A stretch of 64,000 nt of DNA. It comes from Metopolophium dirhodum. Its lineage: Eukaryota; Arthropoda; Insecta; Hemiptera; Aphididae. The position numbers and the translations under genes are program-made. Location of the stretch: positions 24,242,001 to 24,306,000 of the forward strand of contig NC_083566.1 of assembly GCF_019925205.1 (NCBI RefSeq), in the 5' to 3' direction. The notes beneath the pieces are model-generated. The model did no database searches and had not been told where the DNA came from. It saw only the letters and a list, made by a program, of their open reading frames with translations. How positions within the stretch are numbered: position 1 is the stretch's first letter; each line of letters starts with the position of its first letter. Shown here piece by piece: positions 24,667-38,465 of the stretch.

Positions 24667-27600
24667 TAAAATTAAGTGAAGCTAAAAGTTGTTGACCAGT
24701 AGCCATGACCATTGATTTAATTTGATTTGCTTGGTTGATTTTTTGGCAAGTAATTACATATGTTTGATACTCATCATGCCCTATATTTGTTGAACTTTCT
24801 TCTGGTAGTACACTACAAAAGTCCTCAACACACATATTATGTGACAAATATTCCAACATATCTAAAAACAAAATGTATGTAACATTAAATAAATACAAGA
24901 GCAAAAATAAGTGTGTTGAATTGTTTACCATGTAAAACTTCATGATATTTAGATTGATTATCTACATCCGATTTTGATTTTTTTTCTAATAAACTTGTTA
25001 TATGTTTCCATTCGGATGTTGACTTTAAACAATCCTGGAAATAAAATTGTTGATCATAGGTAGCTAGTTGTGATCAGTAACCAGTGAAGTCCAGAGGGGG
25101 GAGGAGGCAGGTGATGCAATGCATCAACTGAGAAAATATTTTTTAATAATTTGGACTTTTCAAATAAATAATAAAATATAAAAATTCTTTCTTTGTTAAT
25201 GTATTTCTATGATTCTGGCCAAAATGGTAAAATTTTTAGAAACTGATACAGGTACAGTCATGAAAGGACAGAAATACCAATCAATAGGGATTTTAATGTT
25301 ACTAACTTTGACATAATAAATTAGATAATCGTGATATGTGATAATTATATATATTATTATTATTCTACTCTACTTTGTACATTATGTTTGAATTTGAATG
25401 GTTGTATTTTGTAACAGTGTTTACACAATGCTTCAGTGCCGTGCTAATTTACATAGGCACCCCAAGGCAATAATATTTTGAGCCCCTATTCGAAATTACA
25501 TATTTAAGCAACCTCAAAAATAGCTCGCTGTGCTTTGGCTCCCTAAGATGCTTTATTCAATTCCTCCCCCCTCACGCGTTTGTGATTAATAAATTAGTGA
25601 TCAGTGTAATTTTTAACTAACCAAAATTAGAAATGGTTTAAACTTATTACTTAGTTCTATTATATTAATCATTGATGTGTAAAGGTTTTATATAAATGTA
25701 GTGCTAAAAGGTGTGGACAAGGTCGCTCTGGCTTGTATTGACACCAAACGTATTTTGAACCAAGTGAACTAATTATGTGCGGGTGTCACTGTCAGTAACA
25801 TTTTATATAATTACAAATTATAATATTATAATGCACCTAATACTTACAATAGAGTATTTTAGAACCGCTTGAGGACACTTCTCTATAATTATTTCAATTG
25901 TTTTCATAGTATTTTCAGAGGCCATGATCTCCAGACTTAATGATGGTTTGCTCAATAATGGAAGAACTTGTTTTATGTCTTCTTTGAAATCTTTAGTTAG
26001 CCAGTTAGTGTAAAACAGACTCTGAAGTTTTATTAGATTTTCATTGTTGTTATTATAGCATGGTAGCATTTGTATGTAACCTGGTATTTGTGAATTGTAA
26101 ATATTTTTCCAGTCTCTGGCATTAGTTTGTGTACCATTTTCTGAAATTGGTTTTGTGAGATCTGTCAAGTATTGCCTAAATAGAATCTAAAAACAAATTA
26201 GGTATTAATATTACAATAGATATTGAAAAAAATATTTTACCTTCATGGCATCACAGACATATTTCTTGTTGAGATCTGGTGTTTTGTCATGTCCATAAGA
26301 ACGAGAAAAATGTAATTCGAGAAATCGTTTGAAGACTTCTGTAACATTTGTAGAATACATATGAGATCCAATGTATTTTTGAAATGCTTGAATGACTTTT
26401 CGTAGTTTAATAGGTTGACCAGATGAAATTATTTCTGCGAAACCATGAGCAATTAAAGTTGGAGTTTCTTGCATCAAGACTAGCGAGAATTCAGAAAATG
26501 AAGAATCCTGTAATCAATAATGATTGTATATATAAATATACATTGAAGTTTAAATTAATTAATATACTATATTATATTAAAAGTTAATTATAAATATGAA
26601 AAAAAACAGAGGAGACATGAAACTATTATCCTGAAATTGCATTTATTATATTGTAAATAACTTTAAAATTATAAGGTAGTTTTCATTAATAATGTGGAAC
26701 TTAAACATTCAATATAATAATATAATATATAATATATATGGAATGATTCCTTTATCAAGTAATATTCCTTATTTCAAAAACTATAAATTATATTTTTGAA
26801 AATATTAATTTTCCATAAATGTAAGTGTTGTTAAAACCCATTTTTTTAAGGTTTTACCATTTTGAATGACAACATATATTTTTAATTAAATATTTTAAAG
26901 TAGAATTCTTTAGAGTACTCGATATAAAAAAAATTGGGACGTAAAGTTTATGAGTTAGAGATGGAATGTTGATGACTTTAGAATTTTTTTCCTTTTTTAT
27001 CCTATAAAATGCTATCTTGCTCCATCTTAGATAAAAATATGTTTTTTATCAAATTTAATTTAGACTACAACTGTACTCACTTGTTCTATCAATAAATTTG
27101 AGTATGTTTTGCAAAATTGCACAAATGATTTATTTGAAACTTCATCAGCTTCATTATATATATCTGAGACATCTTTGGTTTCAATATTGGACAATGAGTA
27201 GAGGAATAGTAATGTAAATGTTAAAGCTCCTTTCCATTCATAACTAGATAAAAATATAAAATAAAAGTGTTCATTGTGTGGCATTGATAATTGTCTTTAG
27301 TAATGATTAACTCATAGTTTTTTTTCTGTGCCACCACATTTATTTACTATACATTATTTTATGTTTAGATTGTAAAAAAAGTGTATAAAAAATACAAAAA
27401 ATATTCAAGTCAATATTTAAACTTGATAAGATTGTAATATGTAACTCTACTCTATTCAGAGTAAAAAAGGTACCGGCAGGGCGACTTTGTTCCGAATTCC
27501 AAACACAGTGGTTGATTTGGTGGGAGAAAGATCCGTCCGCCACTGGACAAAAACCAGGGGCCAGTTACAATTATCCCAAGTATTTATGCATAATAATGTA

Positions 27601-30600
27601 TTAATGTAATATAACAAGTTACATTTCAGATCGTTATTGACTACCTATTGAGAATATCAAATTAAATTTACTAGGGGACCCACTGGCTACCACCCACCCC
27701 TCTATTTAAGGAAAATTTCAGAGGCCTTGGCTGGAAATAGAATATTATATCGACAGTAGAAAGGAAAAACGGTGTAAGCGACATTTTATACATTTTACAG
27801 GAGAGCCAAACAACAGTTTTTTCTGCTTTTTTTAAATTTTTAAGCCGTTTAAAATAATTTTATTGAATTTTCACATAAACAATTTTTTTAGATAATTATA
27901 TTCTAAATAAGTTGGTAACATAATAAATTAAGAATTGTTATTTTTTTTACTTGTAATGTTAATTTATATAGTTTTTTGGTGCTTAGACCTTATTTTTGTT
28001 ATTCATCTGAATTTTGGTGGTTACAACCAGCATAATAGTAATAACTAGAACATCATATACCGAATATTAAATAACGCATTGAACAAGTTTGAGTCATAAT
28101 ATACAGTTTGTACATTTAACAGGTAACGAAGTGCACGGGATCAGCTAGTAGTAATAAAAATTAATTATTAAATAATTATTATAATTTAATTTTACTCTGT
28201 TTATTTAAAAATGAACAAAACAAAATGTATAGATATTATCAATAACTATAATAACCAACAATTAATTAAAACCTATGAAAAATATTTAAAAATAATATTA
28301 AAAATTATTATAAACAGCTCAAAAATATTGTTTTGTCGCTTAAGCCTGTTATTTGGTGTTTACTCTTTAATTTGATAGACAGAATTTATGCCTTGCAACT
28401 ATCGATTATTTTATTATCGTATACAACTTCGTCAATAATCAACATGTCGATAATCGGGTGAGCACAATCAATGTAGAATTATATCGTTTACGCCTTAATT
28501 AAAAAATTTTTTTTCTTCAAAAACATTGTGTACCCCCTTTTTCCTTTCCACCGTCGATATATATATAATTTTTTTCATACAAGAGGGTAAATTGTTTGCA
28601 CAAAATTTGTCCCAAATGTAACGATATTAAATCACATCAAAAAAGTATTCTTTTATTTGTGTTACAATAATTAATAATACTGTAATAACATTTATTTTAA
28701 GTACCTGGCTTCTAAATTTTTTTTAATGTGTTTAATAGCATTATCGAGTGGTAGTTTTCTTACAGACTTTTCCGATAATACAAGCTCAGCAATATATAAT
28801 AAATCACAACTTCTATCAGCTATTTTAATTCCATATATAAATGTTTTAAAATCAATTTGGTCAGTATGATCATGTATCCATGAAGAAATATAAAATTTCA
28901 ATGCAGGAATAGTATTCACTGGGCGTTTCACCTGAAAGTAATAAAATATAGTTTTAGTAAAAATCATAATATATTTAATATTTAGAAGAAAATAAAATCA
29001 TTTTTACTTACCCGTTTGTACATATCTTCAACTTGTTTCATTCTTATAAATACATCCATTGGCAGCAAATTGGCTATTTCATAAAGTTTGTAAGACCATT
29101 CCCATCCATCTTTTTTAAATCTTAAATATAAATATTTCAATATTAGTTTAAAATTATGTTTATCAATTTATTGAACTTACAAAAAGTAATGGTCAGCTAC
29201 AAGGCAACAAAACTTTTTGAAATCATTGTTTCCTAAACGAGCAGTACCACAACCACAATATGTATAATTTTCTACAATATCTGATATATTCAAAGCTTCT
29301 TTCATCAAATGAATATACTTATTTGGGGTTTTGAATCTAGAAATCCTTGCTTTGAATGTAAGAACTTTACATATACTACTAGGAGAAGGCAGCATTAACA
29401 TGTAAAGTGTCCAACTATTGTTTACCCTAGTAGTAAGTCAATAATAAGTCACAATGTTAATGTCTGAATAATAAATACATAGTTGTATTTATTTATTTTT
29501 ACTTATTATCTTGATTTGGATTAGCAGAAGTGAAAATAATCAATTTGTTTTCTAAAAGTACCATGTCGACAATACCCAAAAATGGTTTATGACCAATTAG
29601 TGTCACACGTTCAGATAAAATATGTGACTAAAAAAAAAAGTAAATTGTTAACTATTAAAATATAAAAATGTTAATATTTATACTATAATTAAATACAATT
29701 GTAATATTAATATGAATCATATATACCGGAGAAGGACTTGAAGAAGGAAATAATCTAATTGTGTACGTTTCTAAGCTAGCAGTAGTCAATACATGCAGTA
29801 CAGAACGATCCATAAAAATGTTAACAACTGGTGACATGAAATTATAAACAGTAATGCATTGTGCGGGAGTCATCTAAAATCAAATAAATTCACAGTAACG
29901 TAGGTACATTATATAAAAGTATAACATTAAGCTTTGATACAAATACATACCTCTACTTCATTTTTTTCGTGTCTAACAAGAGAATGAAAAACAAATGCTT
30001 CTTCTTTTAAACTTATTAAGCAGTTAACACACATTAAGTGATTGTATGTTTCAGTGCGGAAACGAGGAAAATTCCATTCTAAAATATAAAAGCATTTTAT
30101 AAATTATTTGACTGCTCACTCAAGTTTCTAATATAATAGAAACAGGTATTACAATGATAACATTCATACAGTGTCAATACATGATATATATGGGTTTGGA
30201 AGCAGTGAATTTCCAACACACGCAAAACATAGGAATGTAGAAGTGTTTTCATTTCAACGTACCAAATTATTTAATAAAGCGATAAGAATTCTATAAATAG
30301 ATTTTAATTTGTAGTCTTTTTGAGATTGTTTTTCCAACATTTTTGATTTTATCTTCTAAATCCTAAAAAAAGAACTATTATAATTCAATTTTTGGAGAAA
30401 TTAAAATCAAAAATGTGGGAAATAGATCTTAAGTAGACTTGACGACAAATTCAAATCTGTTTTCAGATTTCTGATCGCTTTACTAGATCAATCGGTACAT
30501 TGGAATGAAAATATATCTAAATTCCCATGTCCACGTGTGTTTGACCAAAGACAGAAAATCACCACCTCCAATACCCTTAACTAAATTACTATTTTTGATG

Positions 30601-32974
30601 GTTTTTTGGCCAAAATAAATGTAAATAGATATTGATAAAAACATTTTTTTTAATAATAAAATTAATTCTAATCATTAAATAAAGTTACAGGGAATATCTT
30701 AAAAAAATTAGAAAATGTTATGATTATCAGAAATAGTTCTTAATAAAATTGTAGAATTTGTATACATTATATTGAGTTTTTTGTATATATTTTATTACTT
30801 AACACATCAGCGTTACCTAACACTTTAGATGTTTGATGTCGCTTATAAACCAAGTGTAACAGCACAGATTTTATACATTCATTTGTAACATGACATCTGC
30901 TCATATTTAATTCAAGTTGCAACAGTATTTTAACTGTCCAGTTGATAGGTTCACTCCAAGGCTAAAAATAAAATAATATATACATATAGGTATTACATTT
31001 TAGTAATGTTTAAAAAAAAATTATTTCATACATCAATTGCTTCTGTTTCATTTATAGTGATAGGTAGAGTAGCAATATTAAATGGAGCATTTTCTTCTTG
31101 TTCAACCAATGCGGTATCATCAAAACCAGGAGTCATCACCATAATTGGGAAACATTTTGGGTTAACATGTTGCCTGAGGTAAGTATCAGTTTTTGATTTC
31201 ATTAATTGATTTAAATCAATAGGCCCATGAGCAATTCCAGATTGCTCAATGTTTTCTTGAGTAGAGTTGGTTTTTGTAGAATTAGTCGTAGAACTCCAAT
31301 CAGATATTTTTTTAGTATCTAAAATTAAAAAAAAAGTATGAACATAAATAATTTTATAACTACATAATATTAATATATTCTACTAATTATTAACCATAGG
31401 TACCTTTAAGAATCTGAAATACTTCAACTTTTCTTTCTCCAAAAACAGCTACAATGTCTTGTTCAATTTGTAAATCACAGACATTAAACTTGAGGTTCAT
31501 TATCATTGGCCATGTATCAAAATCTAAGAACCGTAGTCGAGATATGTCATGTGTTTTTATTACCATTCTAAAAATACTAAGTATACATTTAGATGCAATC
31601 ACAATGTTTCCTGTTTCCTGTAAGTTATATATATTAATAATTTTAATTAAAAAATATTTGTCAATGTTTACAAATGTACAGCATAAAGTTTGAAGATTTA
31701 ATTTTAAGTATGATACACTCTTGAATAAAATGTTGGATGAACTTTGTAGATATTAAGTTTAATTGCAGTGAGGTTAGCTATAGTGTGAAATATTGAGTAG
31801 GAACGTTAAAGTTAAAAAGTATAGGTAATACAATTCATATACCTCCTATTCACATTTCAACTTTAATTTTTTTTTCTATATTTTTCTATCTTATGAGAGT
31901 ACATATTAAAATTGTGAGAGAACTTTTGTAAATGGTAATCTAGTAATTATCATGATGTTACAAGATAGTTCATATAAATAAGCCTAACAATGAGGGACAT
32001 TCAGACATGATTTGTAGTAAACATCTCTATGATAGTTCATATTGTGAACTTTGTACTAGATTCTAAAAAATTTTATTTGAAGTGTTTTAATATTTTATTC
32101 AATGACCACATTTGTCTTTTTTTCAAAAATGTTATTAATAACTATGATACCCATAGAACATGAGAAATAATAATATAATAACCTAAATATTGTCACCTTT
32201 TCACAAGTATAATAAATTATAATTGTTTAAGAGACTGCAATAGAAATAATCTAGTGAATACCTACATATAATTTGAGATAAAAAGTGTACTCGACAACTA
32301 ATAAAATATTCATTATCAAAAAATGTGTGATACATATAGAATGATATAATTTATATAAATTGCAAAAACCATCTTATGATATTTTTATGCCTTACTTGAC
32401 AACAGGCAAATGAATTTATTGTTGTAAACTTGACAGGGATCTCAATCATATCCAATGCATTGTCGCCAATTTGTGACCCAGTAGGTGTCACACGTCCAGC
32501 TATCCTGGCTCTTAATGGTGGAGTTCCTTTACTGCATTGCTCCCAGTTGCAATAAACTCTCAGATACAGTGCATCATCTCCGGACCTCTTTTGCTTCGTT
32601 TCTAGAGTGGCGATATAATTTCCAGATGCGCAATAAGATAACTGCATTACTTGATCAACAGTAGGGATTGCATAGGTAGGCTTAGCCTCATCAGATAAAT
32701 CTCGAACCTCAATAGCATGATGAGCCAATGCAATCAACAACCTAAACCATACACACAAATACACAATGTATTTTTGCATAAATATTTGACCAGTAAATAT
32801 ACAATGATTGCCTAATAGTTCACACATATAGTACCTAACAATGTACTACTGTGGTTACAGAAGTTTCGGGAATCATATTTACCTATTCGGAGGAGCTGAC
32901 GTGAAAGCGACTGGGTCGGCACAGGTATCTACTTTTTGGCCTTCGAAGTTATAGGCCGTTATAACACGAACCAT
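24662..32974 (-). CDS. HPS3: HPS3 (BLOC-2 complex subunit), 16 coding exons
   Basis: Exons: 32974-32883, 32741-32396, 31617-31404, 31318-31032, 30961-30817, 30078-29951, 29873-29727, 29627-29503, 29426-29181, 29120-29012, 28931-28705, 27243-27081, 26507-26241, 26186-25848, 25034-24929, 24861-24662. All junctions are GT-AG and phase-consistent, giving 1046 aa (human HPS3 is 1004). The N-terminus (NRLLIALAHHAIEVRDL, QLSYCASGNYIATLE, YLRVYCNWE) is the WD-like HPS3_N region. FLDFD at 176-180 sits where human HPS3 has its clathrin-box-like LLDFE. Later blocks include VYNFMSPVVNIFMDRSVLHV, KKDGWEWSYKLYEIANLLPM and ILFRQYLTDLTKP, typical of the middle and C-terminal domains. With HPS5 and HPS6, HPS3 forms BLOC-2, which directs cargo to lysosome-related organelles such as pigment granules; in insects, loss of BLOC-2 affects eye pigment. 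Introns 11 and 14 are long and repeat-bearing. No lesion is seen. Confidence 0.9.
27751..28556. mobile_element. Inverted-repeat element in HPS3 intron 11
   Basis: The left end 'cgacagtagaaaggaaaaac' and the right end, inverted, 'cgacggtggaaaggaaaaag' match over about 25 bases, and both are flanked by 'atat' sequence. There is no coding content. The repeat B fragment at 28047-28150 lies inside it. The boundaries are inferred only from the inverted repeats. Confidence 0.55.
28047..28150 (+). repeat. Interspersed repeat B end, copy 2
   Basis: Second copy of the segment at 7243-7346 ('gaacatcatataccgaat', 'gtgcacgggatcagctagta'). It lies within HPS3 intron 11. Confidence 0.6.
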
Positions 32975-33240
32975 TGTACAACATTAATATTTAATATGGT
33001 ATTCGGTAAACGAAATTAAAACTTTAATACCTAAACAATAAGGTATTACTGTATTAGATTATTATTGTTTTTTGACATTTTCTTCAATAGTTCAATCAAT
33101 TAAATCCAAATAACCTTATCAATACTAACTTTATCAGATAAGACGGAACGGCCACCGGTAGTTCATTGTTTTGACACCGGCGAATATCAACTATGGTAGG
33201 TCGGAGTCGGTCGAATCCGTTTATAGCAACTTACTAAAAA
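32975..33240 (-). promoter_or_regulatory. Probable HPS3 promoter / 5' UTR region
   Basis: Directly 5' of the HPS3 start codon. It contains a less AT-rich block at about 33145-33220 ('cggaacggccaccggtag', 'aggtcggagtcggtcg'), as often seen at aphid transcription starts. No named core element can be identified. Confidence 0.35.
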
Positions 33241-33645
33241 CCACGAATTATAATAAAATAATATGCCTCAATTTGGTATTTATTTATCATTTAAATAATT
33301 TCTCAATTCTTGCTATGTACTATACTAGCTAGTAGGTTAGGTACATATCCTGCAAAATATTGATCCACTTCTACTGTAAGTCGAATAATTCGTTATAGGT
33401 AGGTATGTCAAACTACTTGAAAATGTAATACCTACCTATAAGGTTTCTCATAAGTTTTTGTAACAGTACACGAAAATTTGCAAACTATTTTGTAGGTTTT
33501 ATATTTATAAGATATTCAATTTTTATAGCTAATGCCTAAGAATTGAAAATGTAAGCGAAAGTTTCCCATAAGTAGCTCACACATAAAATATATATAAACA
33601 CATTTATATATTGTTTATTATAATATACTTTAATTTCAAATTGGG
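33241..33645. other. AT-rich spacer with diverged family A-like pieces
   Basis: No gene. Short stretches ('taagaattgaaaatgtaag') resemble family A interior but are too diverged to delimit. Confidence 0.35.
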
Positions 33646-33649
33646 AAGG

Positions 33650-34372
33650 AATTATATATTTTAATAAAGAATAACAACTGTGGTAAAATTTTAAAATTCC
33701 CAATATTTTTCAAATGCGTCAAAAACAAAAAAAAATTAAGGAAAAACCGGAATTTTTACGCAAAATTGGTTTCTGACAACATTTTATTTGTTGGGTCAAA
33801 ACACGTGAAAATTTAATACAAGGCTCCTGATATAATGTTGCAATAGCAGAAAAATATTAAAAATATAAAGGCACAATTTTTTATTAATCATTTCGTATAA
33901 ATAAAGTTCAAATTTTGACAACATTTATCAAAGTGAAAATTAAAAATGTATAAAATGTTCAACATTTGTAGCTAAGGAATAAGGATTGAAAACTCGAAAC
34001 AAGGTTCAAGTAAGTAGGTTAATTTTTAACTAAAAAATATAAAAACACCGTTTTTTTGTAGTTATTTTATGCTCAAATTTGAACGAAATTAATTATTAAA
34101 TAGCCAAGAATAACGAGTTTAGTTATTTTTTTGTAATTTTTTAATATTAATTTAACTTACCGGCTACCGTATTAATAATAAGTATAATAATAATATAAAT
34201 AAAATATAAAATATCCTAGACTGACAAACTGTCTCCGCTCAGAATCGTTTTTCATAGACAATGAATATAATATCATTGAATTCAAATTTAATATCATCAT
34301 CCATTACAGTGACCCACTTATAAGTTATAACTGTATAGCAGAGTGACATCTACAACTTACCCGCTTTTTTTA
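33650..34372 (+). repeat. Repeat family A, right two-thirds
   Basis: Begins in the internal module ('gaaaaaccggaatttttacg'), continues through 'ttatttgttgggtcaaaa', 'cttaccggctaccgtatt', 'tctccgctcagaatcgtttt' and ends 'acttacccgctttttttac'. It is the same subtype as 18358-18622. Confidence 0.8.
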
Positions 34373-34543
34373 CTTTTGCTCGCTGGATGCCAAAATAATA
34401 ATGTAGATTGTATTACTGTACTATTGTAGGTATTGCTGACATCTTAAATTTCTTAAATTTACTATAGTTTCTGAAAGTTACCTTTTTTCAATCAGCAAAT
34501 TAAATATCATAAATAAACCACATTTAATTATTTATTTAATAGC

Positions 34544-34967
34544 TTAAGATGACGCTACACCCGTATTCGTCTTACAAATGTACAACATAGCAAAAACTGT
34601 TTTGCGCGGGAAATAACCGAAAAGGCTACAGTCATAACTAAGAAACGAGATTTTCACCACATAAAAAGGAGAGCTTTGGCTGTGCAGTGTTGTTTTTATT
34701 TTTTTGATATCATTTATATGAAAAAAAATTTTCAAGTTTGAAAAACACCAACAATAATGGTTTTTGAAACAGTAAGAACTTTTTTCATATTATAAGTGAT
34801 ATCAAAAAAATAAAAACAACGTTGCACGGCCAAAGTTCTTCTTTTTATGTGGTGCAAATCTCGTTTCTTAGTAATGACTGTAGCCTTCTCGGTTCTTTCC
34901 TGCACAAAAAGTTTTTGCTATGTTGTACACTAATTGTAAGACGGAGACAACACATGCGTCCTCTTAA
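34544..34967. mobile_element. Fold-back element with about 180-bp arms and TTAA ends
   Basis: Two long inverted arms (34548-34728 and about 34785-34963) pair around a loop of about 50 bases; they share for example 'tgtacaacatagcaaaaact', 'ggctacagtcat' and 'tttttatttttttgatatca'. Both ends carry TTAA (34544-34547, 34964-34967) followed by 'ga(t/g)gacgc'. TTAA could be a piggyBac-like target duplication or part of the symmetric terminus. The open frames at 34544-34735 and 34822-35121 are mirror images produced by the palindrome, not genes. Confidence 0.85.
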
Positions 34968-35053
34968 CACCAGCAAAGGCCAAAAGTTAAAGATACAACC
35001 ACGGATGTATATCATGTATAGTAGTTATAATAAGTTTATTAATAGGCATAGGT

Positions 35054-35565
35054 CAGTGTTTGGCAAGTTTCTTATAAAAAGGAATTCGTTCCTTTGGAAA
35101 ATGAAGGAGTTCCTTTTTTAGTTCCAAACAAAATAAAAATTCTTATTTAATCACTTATGTTTTTTTTTCATATGCATACTTCTTTAATTTTTAATTATAA
35201 TATATAACTACAAGTATAGGTAGGTACATATTTTATGATTCTATTTTGAGATTTTCTTCAAAATTAAATTGTTGGCTTACGTATGCCGATTGTCTTAACG
35301 TCGATACTCCATAACGATCAATAATTAGTAATATACATTTTACACATTAAAAAAAATCTTAATTTAAATTATTTACATAATTATCTGTGTAAATTATTGG
35401 AACTAGAAAGGAATGAACAATTTTGTTATTTTTCCTTGAAAAAAAGAACTAGTTCAATTCCTCGTTCTTTTTTTATAAAAAGGAATTTGTTCATCGTGCC
35501 GTTCTTTAAAAAGGAATTCGTTCCAGGAATCCGTTTCTTTTGGAACTCGTTCCTTCCAAACACTG
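35054..35565. mobile_element. hAT-type MITE (512 bp) with GGAATTCGTTCC-rich interior
   Basis: The ends are CAGTGTTTGG and CCAAACACTG, flanked by an 8-bp duplication with one mismatch (gcataggt at 35046-35053, gtataggt at 35566-35573). The subterminal regions hold repeated 'aaaaggaattcgttcc' and variants in both orientations. Non-coding. The terminal decamer is identical to the left end of the element at 4243. Confidence 0.9.
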
Positions 35566-35573
35566 GTATAGGT

Positions 35574-37840
35574 ACACATTAACAGACAAGCGTTTAATTA
35601 TTTAAATTCATTTTAACATATTATTATACATTTTTAATTTAGAAACTGCAACACAATTATATTCAAAATTCTTTAATTTATTACCAACAAGATTTGGGTA
35701 ATCGACATATTATTAGGTACCTAATTATAATGACAAAATTGATTAAGTAGGTAGGTAATAAAGCCTGGATAAAACATTTCATTACATTCCTATTTCCTAA
35801 AAACTATTGTAAATTTGTAACTATACAAACACGGATCTTGAACTTCGCACCTTCACATTAAAATTGTACATTGTCTGGTCTAATATTTACATTGATAACA
35901 TATACCTACCCTATCTATAAGGTACAATTCAAGGTATAGGTAGGTAGTAGGTACATAATATATGTTTATAGTTTTGTATTAATATCTCCAAATCAATACG
36001 TACTTATTTGTATTTAAACTATTGATATAATAAAAGAAAGCTAAAACACATATTATAAATTATATAGGCAAACTATAATAAATTAATAAATATTAATAAT
36101 TATTGTAGTTCAAAGTTAAAACACATTAAACTATCAAATGTATAATATGAATTACAATAAAATATTGTTAATGTAATATTAAGACATTTAAAACAATATC
36201 TATAACACATTTTCACATAGGTACCTACTGCAGTATTCATTAGAATTATTATATTATGTGGTAAATAATAAGTAATACGATGTATAAATGTTGACTTTTA
36301 TCGAAAATTCTAAAACTTACCGCTCCGAAAACTTGTAGAATGATTTCATATAAGTACCTACTTTTAATTTCTGTTTGGATGAGTAAGTCAATTATCATGA
36401 AGTACTTTTTTCTTATTCATAATAGTTATTGCTTCAGAATATATTAGACATTTTTATTACGATCATAAGTTTTCGTTATTTGACCATGACAACTGTATAT
36501 ATAATTGATAATTTGCATACCTATGTATACTGCAATAGTGCAGTCTCTGAATAAAATTAGTATTTAGTGTTTACCCAGGTGTGTATTGCCCTACTTGTAT
36601 ATTTACTTACCACTTATAGCAGTATTTTTACAGTATTTACATTGGATTCTACTCTTATAGAATATAGGGTACCTACCTAGTACCTACAATCTACATGTTT
36701 GTTATCGCCCAGCCACCACGATGTATTTATCACCCTGCCGCCGGGTATTATTGTATGTTATAGGTACTCGGAAATTATATAGATATAAGATATACATATA
36801 CCTATACCATTACACAACCTTCAAATAAAAGTTAATAATACTATTATATTGTTTTCAACTAATAGAGTCATACCAAGTTAATAATTAATATTCGGACTGT
36901 TATATTATTACAACTTACAAGTAAATAAACTCAATAAAATAGGGCAAATTCCCAATCTTAAAGATACCTAAATATCACGGTTTTTAGATGTTTTAAGTTT
37001 TAACAATATATTTTTGTTGTAAAAATTGAATTCCAATGTTGAACATTCATTTTTAAGAATACTTTATAATATGTTATGATTGTAAGATTGGTAGACCGTA
37101 GACGTAAACACTTAAAATTCTACATAGATAGGTAGATACAATAAGCGAAAAGTAGAAAATACACTAACAAGTAACATGGTTATAACTTATAATAGGTAGG
37201 TACAATTTCAAATACCTTGGTATTATAAGAAGTATTTACAATTTTTCTATAAAAATATCACATAGGTATTATAGATTAACCTACACGGTTAAACGTAAGA
37301 GATTGAGTTACAGAGAAATATCGATCATGAATATTTATTTTTTAGATTAAAGACCGTAGCTGACAATTAGGTCACCTGGTGGATGGGCGATTTATAGTAT
37401 AATATATTGTGTGGCAAGGGCAGGAAGTGAGCAAATTCAGTCACGAGTCGTAGGTGAGGGCTGCAATGCCCCCAAGACTAAAATATTGCTTTTCCGCACG
37501 AACCACACTTTTTTTTTTTTATCACGCCTATGTTTCATGTAGAACAGCATCTGAGTAACCCTGCACTTACCAGCTATAGTATCCAGCTGAATGTATTTTT
37601 AATCTAATTTGGACAAATCTCATTTGCGTAGTGGGTATTTCCGCTACATTCTGGGATTTCCACTTTAAATCCGCTTGACGAAAAGAGGTAATTTTCGGTG
37701 CAGGTGTGACAAAAAATTCTATGCGGCTCAGTGACAGGTCGATAATAAATATGAGTACCGAATATACTAGGTGGACATTTTATCTTTATGTTTAGAAAAT
37801 AAATGTAGGTATAATATTATGTTATACAATTATATTAATA
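35574..37840. other. Gene-free AT-rich spacer
   Basis: Many 'aggtaggtacc' words. Slightly less AT-rich stretches at 36680-36760 and 37370-37760 contain no recognisable exon or element. Confidence 0.5.
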
Positions 37841-37848
37841 AGTTTTAC

Positions 37849-38115
37849 CAGTGGCGTACATAGGGGGTGGGCAAGTGGGCTGCAGACCCCCCCCCACCCC
37901 GAAATTACAGTCTTTTTAAATAGAACACACCAATATATTTGATTAGGTACTATTATAAGTTATAATAATTCATAGCCTGTTGAAAAATAACAAATACGAA
38001 TATATTTATAGAAACTGTTAAATATTTAGTAGACATTATCCTCTAGGTAATAGATCAATTGCTAGTTTCTATCTACTATAGCCCACCCCAAAAATTATTT
38101 CTATATACGCCACTG
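37849..38115. mobile_element. hAT-type MITE (267 bp), CAGTGGCGTA ends
   Basis: The ends are CAGTGGCGTACATAG and, inverted, CAGTGGCGTATATAG. It is flanked by agttttac (37841-37848) and cgttttac (38116-38123), an 8-bp duplication with one mismatch. The subterminal 'ggggtgggc' is also inverted. No coding capacity. CAGTGGCG ends are common in hAT MITEs. Confidence 0.9.
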
Positions 38116-38465
38116 CGTTTTACAGTAGACAAATTATAACTGGATTTGTGTATGTGCGATGTGCATTAGTGCATTACAGCGTATAATTTATGTGGTTTAC
38201 CATTATTATACCATTGACAACGTCAAGTATGTATTATACATTTATCTTATAAATTAAAAATGGTTTGAAAATATATTTATTAGATTTTTTTTATGTCAAT
38301 TACCTATGTTTGTGGTTAATATTTTTCACATTATTATGAAGATACGCTACGAATTACCTATGAGTTTCTTTTGTTATACGTACCGTTGTACCGACTACGG
38401 TTGACGAAAATTACACATCATATATATTTAAGTACGAAATTCTCATTGTGAATATTTTAAAAACT
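38116..38465. other. AT-rich spacer
   Basis: No supported feature. Confidence 0.5.

Noticed and set aside
25086..25580. Possible hAT element in HPS3 intron 14 ('cagtgaagtccagagg')
   Set aside because: No matching inverted end or 8-bp duplication could be found.
34544..35121. Two similar small proteins on opposite strands
   Set aside because: They are the same sequence read on both arms of the fold-back element.
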